32,339 nucleotides of DNA from an uncultured Erysipelotrichaceae bacterium (GCA_902794835.1 CADBIO010000009.1:1-32339); one strand, 5' to 3'; positions 1 through 7,598 are shown, counted from the first letter of the stretch. Translations and numbers: made by a program. Notes: generated by a model from the sequence alone, not told the origin.

Positions 1-1673
1 TCTCGGATTTAAAAGGAAAATTGCAAGAATATTTCAATGCCAAAGAAGACAATAACCTTTACCTCATCACCAGCCGTGGGGAGATGCCTTTCTATGTGAC
101 GTTAAATAATGATGTTACTCAAGCAAGACAATTTACTTTCGTTTTTCCTTTTGTTTTCTTTGCCGTTGCCATCTTAGTCATCTTGACGACCCTCTCTCAA
201 CGAGTCTTGCAAGAACGATCGCAAATTGGAACGATGAAGGCGTTAGGTCTTTCTCGGGGGCAAATCTATCTTCACTACATCGGACTGACCTCTGCCTTGG
301 TGGGAATCGGGACCTTGATTGGGGAGGTCCTTGGGCCAATTATCATCCCTCAGATTCTTGGGAAAAAATACCAGATTCTTTATTCTCTCCCACCGATGCG
401 TTATACCTTCCCTCTACTATATGGAATTTTGACTGCCGTCTCTTTTTTAGGCGTCGCCGCTTTGGTGACTTTTGCCATTTGTCGAAAAGAAGTTCGTCTC
501 AAGCCGGTCGATTCGATGCGTCCGGAGCCTCCTAAAATCAAAATGAAACACGTTCACCAGAATCATCGGGAGAAAGTCTACCTGCTTTCGATGAAAATGG
601 CATTCCGTAATATTCGCATCAGTTTAGTGAAATCTATCATGGTTATTGTCGGTGTTATGGGTTGCACGGCTTTGCTTGCCTGTGGGTTTGGGATTGAAGA
701 TACGATTAATTATGGCATTTCTCATGATTTAGGCGTTTTCTATCAGACCGACCTCACTCTTTCTTTTGCCACAGAAAGAAGCTATGAAGATTCCACCAAA
801 GGTTTATTGGCTATTGAAGGGGTGGATAAAGTGGAGCCTTTTGTTTCCACGACAAGCTTAACTTACGTGGTAAATGGACCGCAGATGAATACCACTTTAA
901 GAATTCTTCAACCGGATAGCCAGACCATGCGTTTGAATTTCAGTCATGATACGGTGGCAATTTCTCAGAAAGTGGCAAGAACCATCAACGCCAAAGAAGG
1001 GGATGAAATTGTCTTCCAATATAGCGGGAACAACTACACGTCCAAGGTAGGTGCTGTCCTTGAAGCGTTTGTTTATCATGGTGTTTTTGCTTACACGGAT
1101 GCCTCCTTTTTCTCTTCTATTTCTTCCTTTACCTATGGTGGTGCCAACGTCACCATCAAAGAAGGTTATGAACCAACAGAGATGGATCAGAAGATGGAGT
1201 CTCTCAATTACGTGCAAAATTGCAATACCGTTGCAGAAAGAGAGGCAACGATAAACGATATCATGTCAGGCGTCATGGTGATGACTAATGCCGTCAAAGT
1301 CTTTGCCATTCTTCTAGCTATCGTCGTTCTTTATAATTTGGCCTTAATGAATTTCAAAGAACGTACCAGGGATATCGCCACATTGAAGGTGTTAGGTTTC
1401 AGTCGTGTGGAAATCTCCCTTTCCTTGATGATGGAGACCCTCTTTTTGACTGCCATCGGCGTTCTTCTTGGTTTGGCTCTAGGCTACCCATTCCTTTTAT
1501 TGGTGATGGGGACCAATATCGTCGAATTGGTAGAATATCTATACACGATCCGCTTCCTTTCCTATCTTTTCTCCTTCCTTTTAACTTTTGTCGTAGCCTT
1601 TATCGTCGATTTGATCTTGGTGCAAAGAACAAGAAAGGTCAAAATGGTCGAATCTCTCAAAAGCGTGGAATAA
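1..1673 (+). CDS. ABC transporter permease, FtsX/MacB-like (5' end missing)
   Basis: The reading frame is open to the left edge of the window, so the N-terminus lies outside; the TTG at 21 is probably not the true start. The visible 556 residues hold two FtsX-type permease units. The first has helices around 140-230 nt and the typical ERSQIGTMKALGLSRGQI segment. The second, near the C-terminus, has the matching ERTRDIATLKVLGFSRVEI segment followed by two membrane helices. Between them lies a soluble extracytoplasmic region (about 700-1250 nt). FtsX/MacB-family permeases work with a separate ATPase in lipoprotein release, peptide export or signalling; which applies here cannot be told, because the ATPase gene is not in view. 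A strong terminator follows, so this is the last gene of its operon. Confidence 0.88.
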   Translation, partial: SDLKGKLQEYFNAKEDNNLYLITSRGEMPFYVTLNNDVTQARQFTFVFPFVFFAVAILVILTTLSQRVLQERSQIGTMKALGLSRGQIYLHYIGLTSALVGIGTLIGEVLGPIIIPQILGKKYQILYSLPPMRYTFPLLYGILTAVSFLGVAALVTFAICRKEVRLKPVDSMRPEPPKIKMKHVHQNHREKVYLLSMKMAFRNIRISLVKSIMVIVGVMGCTALLACGFGIEDTINYGISHDLGVFYQTDLTLSFATERSYEDSTKGLLAIEGVDKVEPFVSTTSLTYVVNGPQMNTTLRILQPDSQTMRLNFSHDTVAISQKVARTINAKEGDEIVFQYSGNNYTSKVGAVLEAFVYHGVFAYTDASFFSSISSFTYGGANVTIKEGYEPTEMDQKMESLNYVQNCNTVAEREATINDIMSGVMVMTNAVKVFAILLAIVVLYNLALMNFKERTRDIATLKVLGFSRVEISLSLMMETLFLTAIGVLLGLALGYPFLLLVMGTNIVELVEYLYTIRFLSYLFSFLLTFVVAFIVDLILVQRTRKVKMVESLKSVE

Positions 1674-1715
1674 TTGGATATTGGAAAATTATCGGCATTG
1701 CGCTCCGATAGTCTA

Positions 1716-1742
1716 AAAAGTGTCGATAACATCGACACTTTT
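1716..1742 (+). terminator. Rho-independent terminator after the FtsX-like gene
   Basis: A perfect 12-bp hairpin, AAAAGTGTCGAT / ATCGACACTTTT with loop AAC, is followed by TCTCATTTTTT. It lies 42 nt after the permease stop. The A-rich left arm would also give a U-run on the other strand, so it may act in both directions. Confidence 0.85.
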
Positions 1743-1945
1743 CTCATTTTTTGCCGATTTTGTACCACGATTTTCGGGGATTTTTGTTCGGCGCACGATT
1801 TCAAAATTTAATCTTCCATTGACGGATTAGCGGTGGTGGCTCAGGGGGTGCACTATAGAAGTTTGTTCCCTTTTCTGAAACCCAGCTTCGTAGCAGCTTT
1901 CGGAAAAAGCATTGGATGATGAAGCCATTATGCGATTAAGGGCAT
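1743..1945. other. Gene-free left edge of the accessory island
   Basis: No convincing gene is seen on either strand here. Around 1846-1885 the sequence GGGTGCACTATAGAAG followed by TTTGTTCCCTTTTCTG resembles an insertion-sequence end in character (G-rich tip, then a conserved-looking subterminal stretch). I see neither a transposase nor a matching inverted copy, so this is only a possibility. The text changes from host-like, AT-richer sequence to GC-richer island sequence across this stretch. Confidence 0.3.
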
Positions 1946-2254
1946 TTATCCTAGCGTCCCGTCGATGAACACCCAGTCGTCAGGTATGATTTTAGTTATG
2001 CGCTCACGTGCCTCCTGCAGGAGGGCGAGATACCTCGCTTTTTCGTTTTCGTCCGCGAAGCCGCGGCATTCGAACGCCTTCCCATCGTCGACGAACTGGG
2101 ATTCGTGAAGGCGCTGCAACTCGTCAAGAAGCGACTCGAGGTTTTTCTCGTCGGCCCATTCCTCGGGCATAGCCGTGTCGATGACCTGCCCCTTCTCGTC
2201 GAGAAGCCACAAAGGCCAAGCCCCATATTCAAGCGATAATTTAATTGTTTTCAT
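1946..2254 (-). CDS. Small acidic protein, candidate immunity protein
   Basis: A 102-residue acidic soluble protein (begins MKTIKLSLEYGAWPLWLLDE, ends IDGTLG). It has no signal peptide or membrane segment. I do not recognise a named family with certainty, but size, acidity and position fit an immunity protein. Its ATG overlaps the TGA stop of the upstream toxin-like fragment as ATGA, and a GGAGGG ribosome binding site lies inside the end of that fragment, so the two were made as a coupled pair. In polymorphic toxin cassettes the immunity gene directly follows the toxin C-terminus. It appears intact although its partner is truncated, as is common for orphan immunity genes. The function is inferred from context only. 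Confidence 0.6.
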   Translation of the reverse strand: MKTIKLSLEYGAWPLWLLDEKGQVIDTAMPEEWADEKNLESLLDELQRLHESQFVDDGKAFECRGFADENEKARYLALLQEARERITKIIPDDWVFIDGTLG

Positions 2255-2623
2255 TTTCCATTTCCCTCCGGATGTAAGATTTGCGCCGACGATAAAGCCG
2301 TTGTATCGACCGTCACTGCGACGTGGTAGGTCTTCCCTCCATAATTATATTCATAAATTGGCCTGCCTGTCCCTTTTCCTTGATAGCCGACGATTTCCCC
2401 GTAGGCGACCGCGTTCAGGACGAAAGTTCCGATCATGGAGGCAGGGATTCCGCCAGAAACGAATTGACTGCCGTGCTCTTTGAGGATGTGCTTGAGACCT
2501 GCATTGAGACGACCAACCTCGACGTTTATCTGCCAAACCCAAAATTCGCGATGGCGGGGAACCTTTCCGTTCGTCTACACGACCGCCCGGACAACTATGC
2601 GTTTTTGTTTGTACTTAAAAGCG
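2251..2623 (-). pseudogene. Truncated toxin C-terminal domain, barnase/phage-nuclease-like
   Basis: On the minus strand an open frame of about 107 codons (TNGKVPRHREFWVW...GLKHILKEHG...YHVAVTVDTT) runs from an in-frame TAG at 2577-2575 down to the TGA at 2253-2251, with no credible start before an internal ATG at 2436. Upstream of the TAG the same frame continues with KQKRIVVRAVV, which reads as the same protein, so one nonsense change (Tyr to stop would fit) breaks it. The frame loses sense near 2625, where the WYL promoter begins. The KHILKEHG and GRPIYEYNYGGKTYHVAVTV segments resemble C-terminal nuclease domains of the barnase/EndoU/ColicinE5-like group found in phage proteins and polymorphic toxins. 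The family call is from memory and needs a profile search. The delivery part is absent, so this is a relic. Confidence 0.6.
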
Positions 2624-2663
2624 TGCACGCCTATTGATAATCTATTATGCGTAGAGATAAAAT
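2621..2663 (+). promoter_or_regulatory. Promoter of the WYL regulator with an upstream palindrome
   Basis: TTGATA (2634-2639) and TAAAAT (2658-2663) form a good sigma-A type promoter with an 18-nt spacer. The perfect palindrome GCGTGCACGC (2621-2630) ends four bases before the -35 box and could be an operator, for example for autoregulation by the WYL protein. Operator use is an inference. Confidence 0.6.
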
Positions 2664-2692
2664 TCTTACTAACAAAAAGGCGGAAAAACCTA

Positions 2693-3721
2693 ATGTTTGA
2701 AAACAAGAAGTCGTCCATCTTACTCATCCTCAGGACTTTGGAGGAATACTCCGATGAGGACCATTTCCTAACACAGCAGGACATCATCGATAAGGTGGAG
2801 GCCAACTATGGGATCACTCTGGAACGCAAAAGCGTATCGTATTCCATCTCCTTACTGCAGGAACTCGATTATGATATCGAGAAAGGTCCGCGTGGCGGAT
2901 ATGCCTTATTCTCTAGATTATTCGATCCCTCTGAGGTCCGTTTTCTAACCGACGCTCTATTCTCCTCTAGAGCCCTACCAGGAAAGCAGGCCGCGGACCT
3001 CTCGAAGAAGGCCCAATCGGTTCTAAGCAAGCACCAGAGGTCTTCCTATTCTTATATTTATAAATCACCTCAACTGAACAGGACCGAGTCCAAGGAGGTG
3101 TTCTTCGCGATCGACACGACGCATGAGGGCATCAAGCGGGGGAAGAGGATTTCCTTCCAATACAAAACATATGACGAGCATGGGGAGGTAACCCTTCGCA
3201 ACGATGGATACCGATACATCGTCTCGCCGTATTACCTTGTGAACAGCAATGGCTTCTACTACCTTATCTGCAATTACCGCGAGAAATACCGGCCGATACA
3301 AGTGTTTCGCGTAGATCTGATGACGAACCTTCGAATAGAGGAGGAGTGGCCGATAAAACCCCTATCGACAATTAAAGGCGGAGAGGAGTTTGATATCGCC
3401 GACTACATCAACGACCACGTCTACATGCTTGGCGGGGATGTGGTGGATGCGACCATTCGCGTCGACCAGGCATATGGAATCCAATACCTCAGAGATTGGT
3501 TCGGAAAGAAGGCCAGGATTTACGAAAAAGACGGTCTCTTGTTTGCAAAGATCAGATGTAACGAAGATTCGTTGTTCTTTTGGATACTTCAATATGGCGA
3601 TGAGTTCACGTTGGTTGAGCCGATAAGTTTGATTGAACGCCTGAAACAACATTTGCAAAGACAAAACAAGAAGTACGAGCGAAAACGATATGGAGACAAT
3701 TCAGGGAAAAGGAGGCGGTAA
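2693..3721 (+). CDS. WYL-domain transcriptional regulator
   Basis: A 342-residue protein. Residues 1-65 form an N-terminal winged-helix DNA-binding region (ILLILRTLEEYSDEDHFLTQ, then the helix with SVSYSISLLQELDYDI and GPRGGYAL). Residues about 145-225 form a WYL domain (YIVSPYYLVNSNGFYYLICNY, then VFRVDLMTNL). A WCX-type C-terminal domain with WFGKKARIYEKDGLL follows. The ATG at 2693 is preferred over earlier in-frame starts, which run through unrelated relic sequence; it has a modest AAGGCGG site and a promoter just upstream. WYL proteins bind nucleic-acid or nucleotide ligands and often control defence loci and DNA-damage responses. The next gene starts one base after this stop, so the two are co-transcribed. 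Confidence 0.88.
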   Translation: MFENKKSSILLILRTLEEYSDEDHFLTQQDIIDKVEANYGITLERKSVSYSISLLQELDYDIEKGPRGGYALFSRLFDPSEVRFLTDALFSSRALPGKQAADLSKKAQSVLSKHQRSSYSYIYKSPQLNRTESKEVFFAIDTTHEGIKRGKRISFQYKTYDEHGEVTLRNDGYRYIVSPYYLVNSNGFYYLICNYREKYRPIQVFRVDLMTNLRIEEEWPIKPLSTIKGGEEFDIADYINDHVYMLGGDVVDATIRVDQAYGIQYLRDWFGKKARIYEKDGLLFAKIRCNEDSLFFWILQYGDEFTLVEPISLIERLKQHLQRQNKKYERKRYGDNSGKRRR

Positions 3722-3722
3722 C

Positions 3723-4484
3723 ATGAGAAAAACTAAATTGTTGGACAACCTATTCTCGGAATGGGAAAAAGCACATCAAGACGAGTCGGAAGAGTCATGC
3801 AAGAAAACCATTAATGGGGATAGAATCAAAAAGCATTTCTTTGAGAGAGATGGCATCATAAGCGAAAATGACTTTGAAAAAGAAAAGACGAAGATTCTTT
3901 TTGTGATGGCAGAAGCGAATATTGATAAATATACGGAAGAGGGGTCGAACGGTAAAATAGATTATCGCGAAATCTATAAAAACTACTATAACGATCAAAC
4001 AGGCAAGGATCGGTGGAAGGGCAAAATGAAAGAAAGGCTATCTGCCCTATATGGCTACATGACTTCTCAGACTCACGTCACGCCTCATTTATTGGCTAAC
4101 AAATACGCGGTCATGGACTTAAACAAAAGGGGCGGAAAAGCAAAAATCGGTCGTGGTGCCCACATTGTCGAGTATGTTAGAGTGTATCGCTCTTTCTTAA
4201 GAAAGGAGCTTGAGATTATCAATCCAGATATCGTGGTTTGGGTTGGCACAAACATATATCGGTTAGGCATCCCGAAACTACTTGGTGCTAAAGAAGATAG
4301 AGATAATTTGTGTTTCGTAATCGAAGGGAGGTCCGTTCCAATCATCAGTATATGGCAGACTTCGTATTACCAGGCCCGCATCGAGCCTCTTTCTCCCGAA
4401 GAATGTGGAACCGAGAACAGGATTATCCGGAAGCTTTGCGCAAAGGCAAAAATAGAGATGGACAAATTAATCAGAAACAGCTAG
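3723..4484 (+). CDS. Uracil-DNA-glycosylase-fold-like protein of unknown function
   Basis: A 253-residue soluble protein. The start at ATG 3723 is chosen for its AGGAGG site inside the end of the WYL gene and 1-nt spacing to it. Segments in order are KILFVMAEANI (residues 57-67), YAVMDLNKRGG (128-138), INPDIVVWVG (166-175) and VPIISIWQTSYYQA (205-218). This pattern (strand ending in an acidic loop, a D/N-L strand, a PDIVVxxG strand, a final strand with an active-site-like loop) resembles the uracil-DNA glycosylase superfamily. The canonical catalytic motifs are not clearly present, so activity on uracil is not claimed. Its coupling to a WYL regulator suggests a nucleic-acid-related or defence role. 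A divergent hypothetical protein is the conservative alternative. Confidence 0.6.
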   Translation: MRKTKLLDNLFSEWEKAHQDESEESCKKTINGDRIKKHFFERDGIISENDFEKEKTKILFVMAEANIDKYTEEGSNGKIDYREIYKNYYNDQTGKDRWKGKMKERLSALYGYMTSQTHVTPHLLANKYAVMDLNKRGGKAKIGRGAHIVEYVRVYRSFLRKELEIINPDIVVWVGTNIYRLGIPKLLGAKEDRDNLCFVIEGRSVPIISIWQTSYYQARIEPLSPEECGTENRIIRKLCAKAKIEMDKLIRNS

Positions 4485-4551
4485 ACCAAAGCCATGTCCT
4501 CTTTTCGCCCCATTTCTTTAGGTATTCTTCCTTTAGAAAGGAGGTAAGTGA

Positions 4552-4794
4552 ATGGCAAGGATGACAAAGGCCGATTTCAAATTGCTCAAAGGGCAGACGG
4601 TGGCCTTCGCCGTGGTTACCTATAACGAGGACGCTAGGATCCGTATGGTGAACTATGGCGAAGACGCAAGATTTCAGAAGGTCCAATACGGAAACTCGAC
4701 GAACACCATCAAGGTCAAGATCGTGAACTACGGCGAAGACGTCAAACTCAAGGAAGTGGCTTACGGTGGTGACTTCAAAGTAATCACGAAATAA
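4552..4794 (+). CDS. 80-aa strand-repeat protein, 7(1) septoil-knot/DUF6150-like
   Basis: A short protein made almost only of repeated strand units: TYNEDARIRMVN, YGEDARFQKVQ, VNYGEDVKLKEV, YGGDFKVITK. The V-x-Y-x-E-D-A/V register recurs about every 12 residues. This layout is what I remember of the small DUF6150 family, later described as predicted 7(1) septoil-knot proteins; the match is by pattern only. ATG 4552 follows a strong AAAGGAGG site; ATG 4561 is a second possibility. It lies 67 nt after the glycosylase-like gene on the same strand and is followed by a terminator, so it ends that transcript. No function is known to me. Confidence 0.65.
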   Translation: MARMTKADFKLLKGQTVAFAVVTYNEDARIRMVNYGEDARFQKVQYGNSTNTIKVKIVNYGEDVKLKEVAYGGDFKVITK

Positions 4795-4804
4795 GCAAAC
4801 TTGG

Positions 4805-4834
4805 AGATGCTCGAAAAAACGGGCATCTTTTTCT
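4805..4834 (+). terminator. Rho-independent terminator after the septoil-knot-like gene
   Basis: AGATGC / GCATCT with an inner CG/CG pair around an A6 loop, followed by TTTTTCTTT. It splits the island's plus-strand genes into two transcription units. Confidence 0.8.
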
Positions 4835-4896
4835 TTGTATGTACCAAAAAACGTGCATTAAAGCTCCTACCATTTAGGCATAAGGAGGCTGATAGT

Positions 4897-6219
4897 ATGG
4901 ATAATGAAATCAGCAAATTTCTCCCAAATGTCTATGGTTTGTGGAGAATCAAGGAAGAACTCAAGGTGATCCTTGGGTGGTATAAGGACCCGGAATCGAT
5001 GGGCAAGCGGAAACACCTGCTGCCTAAGGGAATACTCTTCTATGGTGACCCCGGATGTGGCAAGACGATGCTTATGCGGGAATATTCCAAGGAATTCGCC
5101 TGTCCAGTGTTCTTAATTGAAGGCAACGCGGAAGATGTGCAGACGGAGATCATCGAGACCTACGAGAAGGCATCCAAGGAACCGCTCTCCATCGTCATTA
5201 TCGACGAATTGGACCGCCTGATTGACAAAGACGGCAAACTCATCCGTATCTTACAAGCCAAACTCGATGGCTTTAAGCAGAATGTCGGGACGCTCACTTT
5301 GGCGACCGCGAACGAAAAAGGCAAAATCCCGGAGCCCTTAAAACGCGAAGGGAGATTCGACAGGCGGTTTGACATCTATCTTCAAGGGAAAGACGAAGTC
5401 CGTGAGGCCGTGGAAGGCTTTTTGGCGTCCGCCGGGCTTTCCATCGACGAGGAGGGGCTCGAAGAGTTGGTCGATGATTTTAGATTCGATACCGCTAGCC
5501 ACATCAGGGCGGCGATCAATTCTGCCGCGCTCCGCTATGGGGACGATTGTACCGCCGAACAGATCCTGGACGTGTCGCATTTCATCGCCTGGGGTAGACT
5601 TCCCCGCAAAGAGGAGGTAGAGATTGACCGCCGTGTTGCCATACACGAAGCGGGCCATGCGGCCTATCTTCATTTCTTCTCAAAGACCATGGACTGTGGA
5701 CGCATATATTTTTCTGCCTCCGGGGGTTTCACGACATTGATGCCCCTTAAGAAAACATCGAGCATTCTCTCCGTCACCGAGAACATCCGCTGTTCGCTGG
5801 CCGGGCTTGTCGCTGAGGAGATTTGCTTCGGGTACCATGGATATGGATCGCATACGGATTTGAATCAAGCCCACAGCCTAGCTTACCACCTCGTGAATAC
5901 GCAGGCCCTTAATGGCGTAGAGAATCACTGCAACTCCTACGAGGAACTCGAGCCATCCAAGAATATGTCGCAAGCGAAAATGAGGGGGATGGAAAGGGCG
6001 TCACGCCGTTTTGTGGCGAAACAATATAGAATCGTGGAGAAAGCGATGAAGGAGAAAAGGAGACAAATCGAAGCGTTGTCGGATTTCCTGATGGAGCACG
6101 GGAAGGCTTCCAAAAAAGAGATTCAGGCGATATTATCGGCGAATTCATGGTGCTGTAAGAAAAAGGGCGAAGAGAGGGAATGGCATGGAACGCTTGGCAA
6201 AAGAAGCGCAATGGTCTGA
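4897..6219 (+). CDS. Soluble AAA+ ATPase fused to an M41 (FtsH-type) zinc protease
   Basis: A 440-residue protein. Start ATG 4897 is preceded by TAAGGAGG at 8-nt spacing; the earlier in-frame ATG at 4801 overlaps the terminator and is rejected. The AAA+ module has Walker A GDPGCGKT (50-57), Walker B IVIIDELD (99-106) and a second region of homology REGRFDRRFD (150-159) with arginine fingers. The M41 module has the zinc motif HEAGH (250-254) and a third-ligand candidate in GSHTDLNQA (D321). FtsH is normally about 600-650 residues with two N-terminal membrane helices; here there are none, so the enzyme should be cytosolic. The usual aromatic-hydrophobic-Gly pore loop is not obvious (VFLIEGN is at that place). 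The C-terminus is rich in Lys/Arg/Glu. The role is probably ATP-driven degradation of a partner encoded by the island or by a phage; the substrate is unknown. Confidence 0.85.
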   Translation: MDNEISKFLPNVYGLWRIKEELKVILGWYKDPESMGKRKHLLPKGILFYGDPGCGKTMLMREYSKEFACPVFLIEGNAEDVQTEIIETYEKASKEPLSIVIIDELDRLIDKDGKLIRILQAKLDGFKQNVGTLTLATANEKGKIPEPLKREGRFDRRFDIYLQGKDEVREAVEGFLASAGLSIDEEGLEELVDDFRFDTASHIRAAINSAALRYGDDCTAEQILDVSHFIAWGRLPRKEEVEIDRRVAIHEAGHAAYLHFFSKTMDCGRIYFSASGGFTTLMPLKKTSSILSVTENIRCSLAGLVAEEICFGYHGYGSHTDLNQAHSLAYHLVNTQALNGVENHCNSYEELEPSKNMSQAKMRGMERASRRFVAKQYRIVEKAMKEKRRQIEALSDFLMEHGKASKKEIQAILSANSWCCKKKGEEREWHGTLGKRSAMV

Positions 6220-6242
6220 CGCTGCTGATGGTAGTCTTTAGT

Positions 6243-6291
6243 CCCCTATCGGGGGTGATGGTCACTTTACTTCTGACAATTCAGCCATCAC
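6243..6291. repeat. Two inverted repeats at the right edge of the island
   Basis: CCCC-TATC-GGGG (6243-6254) is followed directly by GTGATGG (6255-6261) and its complement CCATCAC (6285-6291) around a 23-nt loop. There is no T-run, so it is not a standard terminator. It lies between the protease gene and the trpS promoter region and may be a boundary or a recombination remnant. Confidence 0.45.
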
Positions 6292-6416
6292 GACTTATTC
6301 AATAGAAATATTGATTGAAAATTCTTCCATCATCGCACAATATCTTTGATGCGCGATTCATCGCAAAACACTAGAAGTAGTGGTAAACTTGAAACCAAGC
6401 TAGGTAGGATTTGATT

Positions 6417-7571
6417 ATGGAAGAAGAAAAGAAAATACCTCAAGTCATGCTGACCGGCGATCGCCCGACCGGCCGTCTTCATATTGGCCATTATGTTGGT
6501 TCTCTTCGTCGTCGCGTTGAACTTCAAAACGAAGGCAAATTCGATGAGATGTACATTATGATTGCCGACACCCAGGCTTTGACTGACAATGCAGGCAACA
6601 TCCAAAAAGTCGAAAACAACGTCATTGAAGTTGCCCTTGATTATCTATCTGCTGGCATTGACCCTTCCAAAGTCACGATCTTTGTCCAATCTCGAATCCC
6701 AGAACTTTTTGAATTCACCTGCTATTTCATGGATCTGGTCACTCTTTCCCGTTTAGAAAGAAATCCGACCGTCAAATCTGAACTTGCGATGCGTGGTTTT
6801 GATGAATCTATCCCGGTTGGTTTTTTGACTTATCCAATCTCTCAGGCCGCCGATATCTTAATGTTTGGGACAACTATCGTTCCTGTTGGAGAAGATCAAG
6901 CTCCGATGATTGAACAGGCCACCGAAATCGCCCATAAATTCAATAGCACCTATAAACCAGTCTTCCTGGAACCCAAGATCATGCTTCCGGAGAATGAATC
7001 TGCCAGACGTCTTCCTGGGACGGATGGCAAAGCCAAGATGTCAAAATCTCTAGGCAATTGCATCTATCTTTCCGATGATGAGGCCACCGTTAACAAGAAA
7101 GTCATGTCGATGTTCACGGACCCGACCCACCTTCGACCAGAAGATCCAGGCCATACCAAAGACAATCCAGTTTTTATCTATCTCGAAGCCTTTGCTACCG
7201 ATGATCATTTCGCAAGATTCTATCCTGAATTCAAGAATCTCGATGAATTAAAGGCCGCTTATGAACATGGCGGTATCGGTGATGTAAAAGTAAAGAAATT
7301 CTTATGCGCCGTCCTTAATGATGTCTTAGATCCAATTCGTTCCAAACGCCATGAATTAGAGAAAGATATCGCCTCCGTGTATCGAATTTTGGAAGAAGGA
7401 ACCAAGCGTGCCCAAGAAAAAGCTCACTATATCGCATTAAGAGCCCGAAGAGCGATGGGGGTCGATTATTTCGAGAATCATAAGCTAATAGAAAAACAGC
7501 AAAAGGCTTACAACAAAGCCCATGAGCAAGAAAAAGCTTATGCGGAATATCTTGCTAAGCAAAAGAAATAG
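6417..7571 (+). CDS. trpS: Tryptophan-tRNA ligase
   Basis: TrpS charges tRNA-Trp with tryptophan in the cytoplasm. The 384-residue protein starts at ATG 6417 (site AGGTAGGA) and opens with MLTGDRPTGRLHIGHYVGSL, which carries the class I HIGH signature. The KMSKS loop is exact (KAKMSKSLGN, about residue 205). DTQALTDN and the GEDQAPMIEQATEIA segment are typical of the TrpRS subfamily. It is slightly longer than E. coli TrpS (334). There is no T-box leader upstream: neither a specifier stem nor the T-box consensus is seen. A possible -10, TAAACT, lies at 6384. A strong terminator follows, so it is monocistronic. Confidence 0.96.
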   Translation: MEEEKKIPQVMLTGDRPTGRLHIGHYVGSLRRRVELQNEGKFDEMYIMIADTQALTDNAGNIQKVENNVIEVALDYLSAGIDPSKVTIFVQSRIPELFEFTCYFMDLVTLSRLERNPTVKSELAMRGFDESIPVGFLTYPISQAADILMFGTTIVPVGEDQAPMIEQATEIAHKFNSTYKPVFLEPKIMLPENESARRLPGTDGKAKMSKSLGNCIYLSDDEATVNKKVMSMFTDPTHLRPEDPGHTKDNPVFIYLEAFATDDHFARFYPEFKNLDELKAAYEHGGIGDVKVKKFLCAVLNDVLDPIRSKRHELEKDIASVYRILEEGTKRAQEKAHYIALRARRAMGVDYFENHKLIEKQQKAYNKAHEQEKAYAEYLAKQKK

Positions 7572-7598
7572 CTGATCGTTGCTGATTTAATCGAATAT

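Noticed and set aside
2480-2692. N-terminal extension of the WYL regulator frame (71 more codons)
   Set aside because: It runs antisense through the toxin relic, contains the promoter TTGATA-18-TAAAAT and has no ribosome site. The winged-helix sequence starts naturally at ATG 2693.
4801-4896. Earlier start of the AAA+-M41 gene giving 32 more residues
   Set aside because: This stretch contains the terminator hairpin at 4805-4834. The AAGGAGG site points to ATG 4897, and the added residues have no membrane-helix character convincing enough to make it an ordinary FtsH.
6220-6416. T-box or trp attenuator upstream of trpS
   Set aside because: There is no T-box consensus, no specifier loop and no terminator-type stem before trpS; the only dyads lack a T-run and abut the island.
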